Source of the DNA: a bacterium
Lineage (GTDB): Bacteria > Myxococcota_A > Bradymonadia > UBA7976 > UBA1532
Direction of reading: 5' to 3'
Assembly (NCBI GenBank): GCA_030426945.1
Contig: JAUHXL010000004.1
Span: forward strand, 1-47,087
Length of the DNA: 47,087 nt
In this document: positions 26,899-35,452 of the stretch, piece after piece
How the letters are laid out: each line of letters begins with the position of its first letter
Numbering within the stretch: the stretch's first letter is position 1
The notes under the pieces: generated by a model
What the model saw: the letters and a program-made list of their open reading frames with translations, nothing else
The model's database searches: none
Told to the model about the DNA's origin: nothing
Translations under genes and position numbers: made by a program

Positions 26899-28281
26899 AT
26901 GCTGCCGGCCGTGCGACCCTGGCCCACATCGCTGCGCGCGCGCCTGTCGCTGGCCTTCCTGTTGCCCAGCGTCGTGTTCCTCGCCGCCCTCATCGGCCTG
27001 GCCTTCGTCGCGGCGCGCGCGGTGCTCGAGGACGAGGTCGGCGAGCGCCTGCGCGACACGGCCGCGGCCACCGCGGCGCTGATGCCCACCGGGCTGGTCG
27101 CGCGCTTCCGCCCGGGCAACGAGCGCACCCACCAGAACCTGCTCGGGCGCCTGCGCAAGGTGACCGAGGAGGTCGAGGTGCGGCGCCTGTTCCTGGCGAC
27201 GCTCGACGGCATCTCGCTGGTCGACACCGCGCCCGACGCGCCGATCCCGGGCACCCCCGACCGCGATCTGGCCCAGGACCGCGTCGAGCTCGAGTGCGTG
27301 GCGCGCGGCGAGACGGCCGCGTCGGTGCTCTACACCGCGCTCGACGGCGTGCGCTTCAAGCGCGGCTTCGCGCCCATCGTCCACGAGGGCGAGGTCGTGG
27401 CGGTGCTGGGCGTCGAGGGCAGCGCGGTGGACTACGCGGGGCTCGACGCCTGGCGCGACTGGATGGTGGGCCTCGCGGGGCTGGCGCTGGTGGCGCTGAC
27501 CGCGTTGGTGCTGCTCTTCAGCCGCGCGCTGACCGCGCCCCTGCGGCGGCTGGCCCGGGCCGCCGCGCGTATCGGGGCCGGTGAGCTCGAGGCGCCGGTG
27601 CGCGTACCGGGCGGCGCCGCCGAGCTGACCACCCTGGGCCGCACCATGGAGGAGATGCGCGCGGCGCTGCGCCAGCGTGACCGCGAGATGCAGATGATGT
27701 TGGGCGGCATCGCGCACGAGGTGCGCAACCCGCTCGGCGGCATGGCGCTCTTCGTCGGCCTCCTGCGCGACGATCTGGCCGGGCGGGACGAGGAGCTGTC
27801 CCTGCTGGCGCGCGTCGAGGGCGAGCTGAAGGTCCTCGGGCACATCGTCGAGGAGTTCCTCGAGTTCGCGCGCCACAAGCCGGCGGATCGCGCCCCGGTG
27901 CCGCTGGCGGGGTTGGCCGCCGAGGTCGCGGCGCTCGTCGAGGTCGAGGTCGAGGTCGAGGGCCCGCCGGACGCCGAGGTGTCGGCCGACGCGGAGCAGC
28001 TCCGGCGGCTGCTGCTGAACCTGGCCCGCAACGCGGCGCAGGCCGGCGCCGCGCGCGTGCGGCTGGTGCCCAACGCCGATGGCTTCGACGTGGTGGATGA
28101 CGGGCCGGGCATGACGGCCGAGGTCGCCGCGCAGGCCTTCGACGCCTTCTTCACGACCCGCGAGAAGGGAACGGGCCTCGGCCTGGCCCTGTGCCGCAAG
28201 ATCGCCGAGGCCCACGGCGGGCGGCTGACGCTGGAGAACCCCGGCGAGCCGGGCGCGCGCTTCCGCGTGCGCCTGGGCTGA
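26899..28281 (+). CDS. Membrane sensor histidine kinase (orphan)
   Basis: 460 residues. Two membrane helices at about 17-40 and 189-212 bracket a ~150-residue extracytoplasmic sensor of dCache/sCache-like size; a HAMP segment follows (about 210-262). The phosphorylated His is H273 in GGIAHEVRNPLGG. The ATPase part shows NLARNAAQAG (N box), DDGPGM (G1), and GTGLGLAL (G2). An odd VEVEVEVEG run near residue 350 replaces a more typical linker. No response regulator is adjacent, so its partner is elsewhere. The start at ATG 26899 has a weak ribosome-binding site; GTG 26911 is an alternative. It converges with the next gene with one base between. Confidence 0.92.
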   Translation: MLPAVRPWPTSLRARLSLAFLLPSVVFLAALIGLAFVAARAVLEDEVGERLRDTAAATAALMPTGLVARFRPGNERTHQNLLGRLRKVTEEVEVRRLFLATLDGISLVDTAPDAPIPGTPDRDLAQDRVELECVARGETAASVLYTALDGVRFKRGFAPIVHEGEVVAVLGVEGSAVDYAGLDAWRDWMVGLAGLALVALTALVLLFSRALTAPLRRLARAAARIGAGELEAPVRVPGGAAELTTLGRTMEEMRAALRQRDREMQMMLGGIAHEVRNPLGGMALFVGLLRDDLAGRDEELSLLARVEGELKVLGHIVEEFLEFARHKPADRAPVPLAGLAAEVAALVEVEVEVEGPPDAEVSADAEQLRRLLLNLARNAAQAGAARVRLVPNADGFDVVDDGPGMTAEVAAQAFDAFFTTREKGTGLGLALCRKIAEAHGGRLTLENPGEPGARFRVRLG

Positions 28282-28282
28282 T

Positions 28283-31200
28283 TCAGCGCGGCAGCGGATC
28301 CGGGCTCGGGCGGCCGGTGTCGACCGGGCGCTCGGCGTGGGCGGCGACCTGCTCGGCCCAGCGGGCGAGGGCGTCCTGCAGGGTGGGCTCGAGGGCGACG
28401 GTCGGCTGGCGCACGGCGGCGCGCAGCGCGCGGGCGGCGTGGCCGCAGAGGCGCGGGTTGGGCAGGCGGGCGCGGTGCAGCGCGGCGTGAGCCGACGCCG
28501 GATCGCCGGCCGCGGCGAAAGCGGCCGGGCGCACGGCGTCGATCCACTCCCGCAGCCGCACCAGGCGCACCGCGTCGCACAGGCAGGCGGCCTCGTCCAT
28601 GCGCGCGAGGGCGTCGTGCGGATGCCCCATCTCGAGCTCGAGGCGCGCGAGGTGCACCCGCAGGGTGGTGGCCTCGAGCAGCCAGCGCCGCGCGTCCGCG
28701 GTCTGCAGCAGCCGGGCGTAGCGGCGCAGCGCCGTCTCGTGATCGCCGGCGCGATCGGCCGCGTGCGCCCGCAGCAGCTGCGCGGCCAGCGTGCCGCGCA
28801 CGGCGCCCAGCGCCCGGAAGCCCCGCTCGGCCTCGCGCGCCAGCGTCCGACTGACCGCGTGCTGGCCCTTCAGGCCCGCGACCTGGGCGAGCCCGAGCTC
28901 GGTCCACCGCACCCCGCCCTCGTCGCCGGCGTCCTCGAAGAGCGCGCGCGCCGACGCGAAGGCCTCCTCGGCCGGCGCCAGGCTGCGCTCGTCCACCAGC
29001 AGCCAGGCCAGCGTCAGGTGGCACCAGCCGCGCTCCACCGGCGCCGGGTCGTCGCCCAGCAGCGCCTCGGCGTCCACGAGGTTCTGCCGCGCCGCGGCCA
29101 GCCGCCCGGCCTGGCGCAGCAGCTCCGCCTGCACCCGGTGCGCGCGCGCGCCCGCCAGCGGTCGGCCCACCGCGTCGGCCAACGAGATGGCCCGCTGCGC
29201 CGCCAGCAGGCCCCGCTCGAGGGCGGGCTGCCCGGGGCTCAGGGCCCACCCGGCCGCCTCGATCAGCGCCTGCAGCGCCCGCCCGTGCGCGCCGATGGCC
29301 TCGGCGTGGTGCGCGCGCTCGATGCCGAGCTGCCCGCGGCCGGCCCCCTCGAGCCGGTCGAGCACCGCCAGCCAGCGGGTGTGCCAGCTGCGCGCCCGGT
29401 CGCCGGCCCGCGCGACCAGCCAGCGCGTGATCGCCTCGTGGGCGAACACGAAGCCGCCCAGCGGCCGGCGCACCATCAGCCGCGCGCGCTCCGCCGCCAG
29501 CAGCGCCCGATCATAAGGGCGGTGGGGATCGTCGGCCCTCAGCGCCTGAATCACCCGCGGCCCGAGCGGCACCTGCGCGTGGGCCAGCCCCAGCACCACG
29601 TCGGGCACCAGGGCGTCCCGCCCGCTGTGGGGCAGCGCGCGCATCTGGGCCTCGAGCAGCTCGTGCATCGACTCGGGGATCACCGCCCCTGGGGCCAACG
29701 TCAGCCCCTCGTCGCCCCGCACCAGGTGCCCGTCGAGCAGCCAGTCGGTCACGCCCCGCATCAGCGCCGGGCGGCCGTCGATGACCTGCAGCACGCGATC
29801 CTCGTCGGCGGCCGCCAGGCCCACGCGGGCCCGCAGGTACAGGCGGAGGGCGTCGCCGCCGAGGGGCGACAGCTTCACCCAGGTGACGTGGTCGTCGGAG
29901 GGGAAGCGGGAGCGCAGCGCCTCGGTGCCAGGCTCGCCGGTGCGCGCGGAGGCCACGACGCAGACCGACAGATCGGCGTCGTCCAGCAGGCGCTCGATCA
30001 GGTCGAGCCCCTCGGGCCCGGTGGCGTGGTGGACCTGATCGAGGTGAAGCACGACGGCGTCGTTGGCCGCCGCCCGCCGGAGCAGCTGCAGGAAGGTGCC
30101 GGCCACCATGTGGATCGAGCCGATCGAGCCCACCTCGACGCCGGGATCGGGCTCGTTGCCCGGGCGCGCGTGCGGCGTCGAGTCCGGACGCAGCAGGCCC
30201 GGCAGGACCGCGCCGAGCCCCTCGGCGTCCGCGCCGGCCAGCAGGCTGAGGGCCTCGGCGCGGGCCGACACGCCGGCCGCGTCGGTGTCGCCGGCCTTGA
30301 GGAGATCCTCGAGGGCCCCCAGCAGGCCCGTGCCGGGCGGCGCGCCCGAGGCGAAGGTGGCGCCCCACACGCGCGCCGATCCGCGGCGCACCACGTGCTC
30401 GACCAGCGTGTCGATCAGCATGGTCTTGCCCGCCGCGGCGGGGCCCTCGACGACCACCAGCCGGCTCCCGTAGCCCGCCACGACGGCCTGCACCGCCCGC
30501 CAGAGGCCCTCGAGGGCCGCGTCCTGGCCGACGAGGGGGCCGCGCTGCAGGGGCCACAGCGGGAAGGCGGCGGCGCCGGCGGCGTGGGCGTCGAAGGGCT
30601 CCAGCCGAGGCCGTTGGCGGGGCAGGGGGTCGAACCACCGGGGCGTCGCCTCGAGGGCCTCGACCGTCCGGCGCACCTGGGCCGCGCTGTGCGGGCGGTC
30701 GGTGGGCTCGTGGGCCAGCAGGCGCGCCAGCAGGTTCGCGAGCGTCGCGTGGTGGGGCGCGCCGCGCTCGGGCGGCAGGGGGGGCGGCGGCAGGCTGGCG
30801 CGCCGCAGCAGCAGGGCGACGCCCTTCTGATCGGCGAAGGGCAGATCGCCGCAGAGCAGCTCCCACAGCACCAGCCCCAGGCTGTAGAGATCGCTCCACG
30901 GGCCCACGCGCCAGGGCGGCGAGTCCGCCACCTCGGGCGCCATGTAGCGTAGGGATCCCAGGTACTTGAGGGTCGCGCGGGGGCCGGTGCCGGTGTCGCT
31001 CCAGCCGTCGTCGATGCGCGCGCAGCCGACGTCGACCAGGCGCACCGAGGGCAGATCGCCGATCCGGGTCACCAGCACGTTGCCCGGCCGCAGATCGAGG
31101 TGCACCAGGCCGTGGGCGTGCACGTAGGCGAGGGCGTCGCACAGCTGCGCGACGATCAGCTGCAGGAAGTCCCAGGGCGCCTGCACCCCGCGCCAGTCGC

Positions 31201-31486
31201 TGAGCGGGTTGCCGTCGATCCACTCGCTGACGATGAAGGGGCCGATCGCGTCGTGCCCCTCGTCGAGCACGCGCGCGACGTGCGGGTGGTCGAGGCGCGC
31301 GGCGGCGAGGGCGCTGGCGCGGAAGTGGGCCACCCGATCAGGATCGTCGGTCCCGCGCTCGAGCACGCGGAGGGCGACGGGCAAGCCGCTGCGCTCGTCG
31401 CGCGCGGCCCACAGAACGCCCATGCCGCCCCGCCCCATCCGGTGCAGCAGTCGATATCTCCCCGCTACGCGATGCCCTTGCGTCAT
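28283..31486 (-). CDS. Atypical Ser/Thr kinase-AAA ATPase-TPR regulator (PknK-like)
   Basis: 1067 residues from ATG 31486 (after GAGGGGGG). The kinase-like domain (about 11-280) has GRGGMGVLW, but Arg40 instead of the VAIK Lys (VALRVL), HLD instead of HRD with Asp131 and Asn136 kept (HLDLRPGN), and DVG instead of DFG (152-154): metal-binding and catalytic Asp remain but the canonical ATP-anchoring Lys is gone. A STAND/AAA ATPase follows with Walker A GPAAAGKT (348-355) and a VVLHLDQVHH Walker B-type strand, then a long TPR-like C-terminus (about 700-1060). This matches the kinase-ATPase-TPR class that includes mycobacterial PknK, cytoplasmic regulators of transcription or signalling. No DNA-binding domain seen. 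Confidence 0.85.
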   Translation of the reverse strand: MTQGHRVAGRYRLLHRMGRGGMGVLWAARDERSGLPVALRVLERGTDDPDRVAHFRASALAAARLDHPHVARVLDEGHDAIGPFIVSEWIDGNPLSDWRGVQAPWDFLQLIVAQLCDALAYVHAHGLVHLDLRPGNVLVTRIGDLPSVRLVDVGCARIDDGWSDTGTGPRATLKYLGSLRYMAPEVADSPPWRVGPWSDLYSLGLVLWELLCGDLPFADQKGVALLLRRASLPPPPLPPERGAPHHATLANLLARLLAHEPTDRPHSAAQVRRTVEALEATPRWFDPLPRQRPRLEPFDAHAAGAAAFPLWPLQRGPLVGQDAALEGLWRAVQAVVAGYGSRLVVVEGPAAAGKTMLIDTLVEHVVRRGSARVWGATFASGAPPGTGLLGALEDLLKAGDTDAAGVSARAEALSLLAGADAEGLGAVLPGLLRPDSTPHARPGNEPDPGVEVGSIGSIHMVAGTFLQLLRRAAANDAVVLHLDQVHHATGPEGLDLIERLLDDADLSVCVVASARTGEPGTEALRSRFPSDDHVTWVKLSPLGGDALRLYLRARVGLAAADEDRVLQVIDGRPALMRGVTDWLLDGHLVRGDEGLTLAPGAVIPESMHELLEAQMRALPHSGRDALVPDVVLGLAHAQVPLGPRVIQALRADDPHRPYDRALLAAERARLMVRRPLGGFVFAHEAITRWLVARAGDRARSWHTRWLAVLDRLEGAGRGQLGIERAHHAEAIGAHGRALQALIEAAGWALSPGQPALERGLLAAQRAISLADAVGRPLAGARAHRVQAELLRQAGRLAAARQNLVDAEALLGDDPAPVERGWCHLTLAWLLVDERSLAPAEEAFASARALFEDAGDEGGVRWTELGLAQVAGLKGQHAVSRTLAREAERGFRALGAVRGTLAAQLLRAHAADRAGDHETALRRYARLLQTADARRWLLEATTLRVHLARLELEMGHPHDALARMDEAACLCDAVRLVRLREWIDAVRPAAFAAAGDPASAHAALHRARLPNPRLCGHAARALRAAVRQPTVALEPTLQDALARWAEQVAAHAERPVDTGRPSPDPLPR

Positions 31487-31585
31487 GCCCCCCCTCGGCC
31501 GGTGATTGTGGCCGCTCGCCCCGGAGCCGGCAAGGGGGCGCGGCCCCGTTTGGCGGTCGGACCCGAAACCGGGACGACCCACGGC

Positions 31586-31615
31586 TTGACAGTCGGGACC
31601 AGGCGTCATTAATGT
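31586..31615 (+). promoter_or_regulatory. Sigma-70-type promoter for the 81-aa protein
   Basis: A consensus TTGACA at 31586-31591 and TAATGT at 31610-31615 with an 18-bp spacer (ATTAAT at 31608-31613 is an alternative with 16 bp). This is the best -35 in the window. Expected transcript start about 31622, leaving a leader of about 70 nt. Confidence 0.65.
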
Positions 31616-31619
31616 GCGC

Positions 31620-31687
31620 GCCCGCGCGCGGGCTGTCCCGCTCGCCTTTGCCCGGCCCTCAAAGGCCGGCTATCGATGGGGTACCCC
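31620..31687 (+). promoter_or_regulatory. Palindrome-rich 5' leader
   Basis: Three symmetric elements in 68 bp: GCCCGCGCGCGGGC (31620-31633, spanning the expected transcript start), stem-loop CCGGCC-CTCAAA-GGCCGG (31652-31669), and GGGGTACCCC (31678-31687) ending 2 bases before the ATG. The only Shine-Dalgarno-like bases (GGGG) are inside the last palindrome, so folding or protein binding could control translation (inference). Confidence 0.4.
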
Positions 31688-31689
31688 CG

Positions 31690-31935
31690 ATGAGTGATCT
31701 TCAGGCTGACCACTACGACGACGACGACGACACCCCCGACCGCACCTTCGTGGTGACGTTGGGCACTGACGTCCAGAACATCCACGGCCGCGACCAGGCC
31801 GTCGCGCTGGCCAAGGAGCTCAGCCGGGAGCACGACCGCCGGGTGCAGGTGGAGCGCGAGGACGGGCGGGTGCTGATGCACTTCACCAACGGCTCGCTCG
31901 ACAGCTTCGTCTGGGAGACCCGCGCCGGCAAGTAG
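31690..31935 (+). CDS. Conserved-looking 81-aa protein of unknown function
   Basis: Acidic N-terminus with a run of five Asp (SDLQADHYDDDDDT), then a compact alpha/beta segment (TFVVTLGTDVQNIHGRD, AVALAKELSREHDRRVQVE, GRVLMHFTNGSLDSFVWE). The pattern of a short strand, one helix and a two-strand hairpin recalls DUF2188-like small proteins, but the match is not strong enough to claim. ATG 31690 was chosen because it follows the promoter and palindromic leader; an upstream in-frame extension would start inside the promoter. Probably monocistronic, divergent from the kinase-ATPase gene. Confidence 0.7.
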   Translation: MSDLQADHYDDDDDTPDRTFVVTLGTDVQNIHGRDQAVALAKELSREHDRRVQVEREDGRVLMHFTNGSLDSFVWETRAGK

Positions 31936-32037
31936 TCGGTCGCTCCGCCGCGCGCCCCCCGATCGAGGGTCGGCGCCCCGCGGTGGACACCTGCTCGGCC
32001 CGCGCCCCCGTTCGCCCCCTCCAGCACAACACTGCCC

Positions 32038-32067
32038 TTGCGTGCCGACCGCGCGCGTGGGTAATCG
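32038..32067 (+). promoter_or_regulatory. Candidate promoter for the six-Cys-repeat lipoprotein
   Basis: TTGCGT at 32038-32043 and TAATCG at 32062-32067, 18-bp spacer, about 28 bp before the ATG at 32095. Similar -10 style to the promoter at 31586 but with a weaker -35. Confidence 0.35.
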
Positions 32068-32094
32068 TGGGCCTCCGGGCCGGCGGAGGGGCGC

Positions 32095-33846
32095 ATGGGA
32101 CGCAATCTCATCTTCGGACTGCTGTGGACGTCGGTCGTCGCCGCTGGGTGTGACGACGGCGCCGCCGCGCGGCGGTCGGCCGACGGGGCGCCGGGCGGGG
32201 ACGCCGCGGCCGACGCGCGCGTCGGCGGCGGCGCGGGCGACGGCGGTGGCGCCGACGCGGAGATGACCGCCGACGCCCGGCCGCCCGCGTTCGCGGATCG
32301 CGGTGTGCCCGTGGATCGCGAAGACGGCGGCGTGGCGGACGCGGCCGTCCCGCCGGCGTGCGCCCTCGATCCGGCCGGCCTCTGCGTCGACCGCTGCCCC
32401 GAGGGCACCCGCTGCGACGACGACTGCAGCGCCTGCGAGGCGGTGCCCGGTTGGCCCTGCCGCGCCCTCGATGGTCGGTGCTTCGACGCCTGTCCCGACG
32501 GCCTCGTGTGCGACGCGACCTGCCGCGGCTGCGTGCCGCCGCCGCCCTCGGGCTGCTTCCTGCCCGTCGACGGCGGTCAGTGTCAGGACCGCTGCCCGGC
32601 CGGTCAGCGCTGCGCGGCCGACTGCGGCGCCTGCGAGCCGGTGCCGTGCGCGCGCGACGCGGGCGGCGTCTGCGCCGGTGACTGCCCGGCCGGCAGCCGC
32701 TGCGATCCCGACTGCACGACCTGCGTACCCACCCCGCTCGGCGGCTGCGGGCAGGTGGGGGATCGCTGCCTCGACACCTGCGGGCCGGGGCTCGAGTGCG
32801 ATCCCACCTGCACCGACTGCGCGCCGCTGCCCGGCCTCTGCCGCGACGCCGGCCCCGACACCTGCGCCGACGACTGCCCGGCCGGCTTCGCCTGCGATCC
32901 CACCTGCACCGACTGCCGCGATCTGCGCGACGGCGCCTGCGGCCTGGGCGAGGACGGCGTCTGCGGGGACACCTGCCCGCCCGGCTGGGCCTGCGACGAC
33001 GCCTGTGCGCGGTGCGTCGAGGTGTGCCGCACCGAGGACGGCGCCTGCGCCGATCGCTGCCCGCCCGGCCAGGCCTGTGACGAGGCCTGCGGCGCCTGCG
33101 CCCCGGTGGGCTGCGATCTGAACGACGGGATCTGTGTCGACCGGTGCCCCGACGGCCAGATCTGCGACGGCGACTGCAGCGCCTGCGTGCCCGCGGCGGC
33201 GCGCTGCGCCACCGAGGCCGACGGCGCCTGCCTCGACGACTGCGGGCCGGGCCTGGCCTGTGATCCCACCTGCACCCGGTGCGCGCCGGCGCCCTGCGGC
33301 TTCGCGCCGAGCGGGCTGTGCGTCGATCGCTGCCCCGACGGGCAGATCTGCAGCCCGGACTGCCGCGGCTGCCGCCCGGCAGCCCCGGCCTGCCGCAACG
33401 AGGGGGGCGAGCAGTGCATCGACGGCTGCCCGCCCGGCGCGCGCTGCGGGCCCGGCTGCGAAGCCTGCGTGCCCGAGGTCGCGCAGCCCTGCGCCGCGGA
33501 GGACGGGGTGTGCAGCGATCGGTGCCCCGCGAACCTGCGCTGCGACGCCGACTGCGCGGCCTGCGTGCCGCGCGCCTGCTGGTCGGCCTTCGGGCTGTGC
33601 TTCGAGGACTGCCCGGCCGGCCAGGGCTGCGACGCCGACTGCGCGCGCTGCGTCGAGCTGGCGCCTCCGTGCAGCGTCGAGGACGGCGTCTGCCGCGACG
33701 ACTGCCCGGCCGGGCAGGTGTGCGACGCGGACTGCGCCGCCTGCCGGGCGCCGGGCTGCGCGGTCGAGGGCGATCGCTGCGTGGATCGCTGCGGCCCCGG
33801 CCTCGCCTGCGACGCGGACTGCCGCCGGTGCGTGGCGGCACCATGA
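32095..33846 (+). CDS. Lipoprotein built of 16 tandem six-cysteine repeats
   Basis: 583 residues. MGRNLIFGLLWTSVVAAGC is a lipoprotein signal (lipobox VAAGC); residues ~20-85 are an Asp/Ala/Gly linker; residues ~86-583 are about 16 consecutive units of ~29-34 residues. Each unit has six Cys with the spacing C-x4-8-C-x3-C-x4-5-C-x3-C-x2-C and a core 'CxDRCPxGxxCDxDCxxC'. No other domain is present. All Cys are kept in every unit, so disulfides or metal clusters are likely; acidic residues around CD.DC suggest possible metal binding (inference). GGAGGGG lies upstream of the ATG. The repeats are diverged at DNA level, so the array is old. The stop overlaps the GNAT gene start (ATGA). Confidence 0.83.
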   Translation: MGRNLIFGLLWTSVVAAGCDDGAAARRSADGAPGGDAAADARVGGGAGDGGGADAEMTADARPPAFADRGVPVDREDGGVADAAVPPACALDPAGLCVDRCPEGTRCDDDCSACEAVPGWPCRALDGRCFDACPDGLVCDATCRGCVPPPPSGCFLPVDGGQCQDRCPAGQRCAADCGACEPVPCARDAGGVCAGDCPAGSRCDPDCTTCVPTPLGGCGQVGDRCLDTCGPGLECDPTCTDCAPLPGLCRDAGPDTCADDCPAGFACDPTCTDCRDLRDGACGLGEDGVCGDTCPPGWACDDACARCVEVCRTEDGACADRCPPGQACDEACGACAPVGCDLNDGICVDRCPDGQICDGDCSACVPAAARCATEADGACLDDCGPGLACDPTCTRCAPAPCGFAPSGLCVDRCPDGQICSPDCRGCRPAAPACRNEGGEQCIDGCPPGARCGPGCEACVPEVAQPCAAEDGVCSDRCPANLRCDADCAACVPRACWSAFGLCFEDCPAGQGCDADCARCVELAPPCSVEDGVCRDDCPAGQVCDADCAACRAPGCAVEGDRCVDRCGPGLACDADCRRCVAAP

Positions 33847-34328
33847 GCCCGCCCGTCCGCGTGCGGACCGCGACCGCCGCGGACCTGGATCTGATCGTGA
33901 CGCGTTGGCAAGAGCTGATCGCGGCGCACGCGGCGCTCGAGCCCACGCTGTACGCGGTCGAGGCCCACGCGCCCGCGAGCTACCGCGCCTTCGTCAGGCG
34001 GCAGATGGACGCGCACCGGGGCCTGGTGCTGGTGGCGGATCGGGGCGCGGCGGTCGGCGTGGGCTATCTGATGGGCGGCGTGGGGCGGCGCTCGCCGGTG
34101 TACACGGTGCGCGAGGTGGGCATGGTGTTCGACCTGGCGGTCCGGCCGGACGTGCGCGGCGGCGGCGTCGGCTCGGCGCTCGTGGACGCGGCCCTCGAGC
34201 GCTTCGCGGGCTGGGGCCTCGACTGGGTGCAGGTGAACTTCGCGCCGGACAACGCGCTGGCGGCGCCCTTCTGGCAGGGGCGCGGCTTCACGACACTGCT
34301 GTCGGAAGCCTATCGCCCGATCCGCTAA
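33843..34328 (+). CDS. GNAT-family N-acetyltransferase
   Basis: 161-residue single-domain GNAT. The N-terminal strand VRVRTATAADLDLI is typical, and the acetyl-CoA pyrophosphate loop is VRPDVRGGGVGSALV (the Q/R-x-x-G-x-G/A pattern), followed by NALAAPFWQGRGF, the usual C-terminal helix-strand. It acetylates an amine on an unknown small molecule or protein. The ATG overlaps the stop of the Cys-repeat lipoprotein as ATGA; the functional connection is unclear and might only be operon compaction. Confidence 0.87.
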   Translation: MSPPVRVRTATAADLDLIVTRWQELIAAHAALEPTLYAVEAHAPASYRAFVRRQMDAHRGLVLVADRGAAVGVGYLMGGVGRRSPVYTVREVGMVFDLAVRPDVRGGGVGSALVDAALERFAGWGLDWVQVNFAPDNALAAPFWQGRGFTTLLSEAYRPIR

Positions 34329-34358
34329 TCTAACGCAGGTCACATGAGGGGACAGGGC

Positions 34359-35003
34359 ATGACCGAGACCGATCCGCGCGCGCTGGTGGCCGAGCTGTGC
34401 CGCCACTTCTACTTCCGGGGGTGGGCGACCGGGACCGGCGGGGGCATCAGCGTCAAGCAGGGCGACCGCATCTACATGGCCCCGAGCGGCGTGCAGAAGG
34501 AGCGCATCCGCCCCGAGGACGTGTTCGTGGTCGACCCGGACGGCGCGGTGATCGAGCCGCCGGCCGACGCGTCCCTGAAGCTGACCGCCTGCGCGCCGCT
34601 GTTCATGGCCGCCTTCCGGCAGCGCGACGCGGGCGCGGTCCTCCACGGGCACAGCCAGCACGCCGCCCTCGCGACGCTCCTGTGGCCGGAGCGCTTCCGC
34701 ATCACCCACATCGAGATGATCAAGGGCCTGCGCGGCTACGGCTACCACGACACCGTCGAGGTGCCGGTCATCCCCAACACCGCCCACGAGTGCGACCTCG
34801 CCGACAGCCTCTCCGCGGCCATCGACGCCAACCCGCAGTCGGACGCGGTGCTGGTGCAGCGCCACGGCGTCTACGTCTGGGGCCGCGATTGGCAGCACGC
34901 CAAGACGCAGGCCGAGTGCTACGACTATCTCTTCGAGCTCGCCGCGCGCATGAAGGCGTGCGGCATCGATCCGGCCGCGCCGCCGGAAGGAGTCCGCCGA
35001 TGA
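34359..35003 (+). CDS. mtnB: Methylthioribulose-1-phosphate dehydratase (class II aldolase fold)
   Basis: Zinc enzyme of the methionine salvage pathway that dehydrates 5-methylthioribulose-1-phosphate. 214 residues from ATG 34359, chosen over ATG 34344 because GAGGGG (34346-34351) sits 7 nt before it. Features: TGTGGGISVKQGDRIYMAPS (substrate/phosphate loop), GAVLHGHSQHA with zinc ligands His96 and His98, and LVQRHGVYVWG with the third His, plus the C-terminal helix KTQAECYDYLFEL typical of MtnB. The next gene, mtnD, acts in the same pathway and overlaps by ATGA, which supports MtnB rather than another class II aldolase. Confidence 0.9.
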   Translation: MTETDPRALVAELCRHFYFRGWATGTGGGISVKQGDRIYMAPSGVQKERIRPEDVFVVDPDGAVIEPPADASLKLTACAPLFMAAFRQRDAGAVLHGHSQHAALATLLWPERFRITHIEMIKGLRGYGYHDTVEVPVIPNTAHECDLADSLSAAIDANPQSDAVLVQRHGVYVWGRDWQHAKTQAECYDYLFELAARMKACGIDPAAPPEGVRR

Positions 35004-35452
35004 AGGCCTGGTGGTTGGAGGAGGGGCCGTCCGCCCATGTCGATCCGGCCCTGTTCGTTTCGCTCGATATCCACTATCAGGCGCTGCCTCTCGACCCGGA
35101 CATCTACGGCGAGGCCATCGACCACCTGATGCGCACGCGGGGCTACACCGCGCAGGATCTGGTCGAGCTGACGCCGGGCACGCCCAACCTGCCGGCGATC
35201 GAAGAGAAGTTCGTCGGCGAGCACACGCACCACGACGACGAGGTGCGCTTCGTGCTCGAGGGCGAGGGCATCTTCGACATCCGGGACGACGCCGATCGCT
35301 GGATGCGCGTCGAGGTCAGCGCCGGCGATCTGCTGGTCGTGCCGGCGCACCGGCATCACCGCTTCCTCTTGACCGACGCCAAGTTCATCCGCTGCGTGCG
35401 GCTGTTCCAGGATCCCGCCGGCTGGATCGCGCACTACCGGGACGCCGGCTGA
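35000..35452 (+). CDS. mtnD: Acireductone dioxygenase (cupin)
   Basis: 150-residue single-domain cupin. With Fe2+ it oxidises acireductone to formate plus 2-keto-4-methylthiobutyrate in methionine salvage (the Ni2+ form makes an off-pathway product plus CO). Metal ligands match the ARD pattern: His75, His77, Glu81 (EHTHHDDE) and His119 (PAHRHHRF). The enolase-phosphatase step (MtnC) between MtnB and MtnD is not encoded here. GGAAGGAG precedes the start. The stop shares one base with the def start (TGATG). Confidence 0.93.
   Translation: MKAWWLEEGPSAHVDPALFVSLDIHYQALPLDPDIYGEAIDHLMRTRGYTAQDLVELTPGTPNLPAIEEKFVGEHTHHDDEVRFVLEGEGIFDIRDDADRWMRVEVSAGDLLVVPAHRHHRFLLTDAKFIRCVRLFQDPAGWIAHYRDAG

Noticed and set aside
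31676-31693. Six-codon upstream ORF (MGYPR) overlapping the start of the 81-aa gene
   Set aside because: It arises from the GGGGTACCCC palindrome and has no ribosome-binding site; no support for translation.
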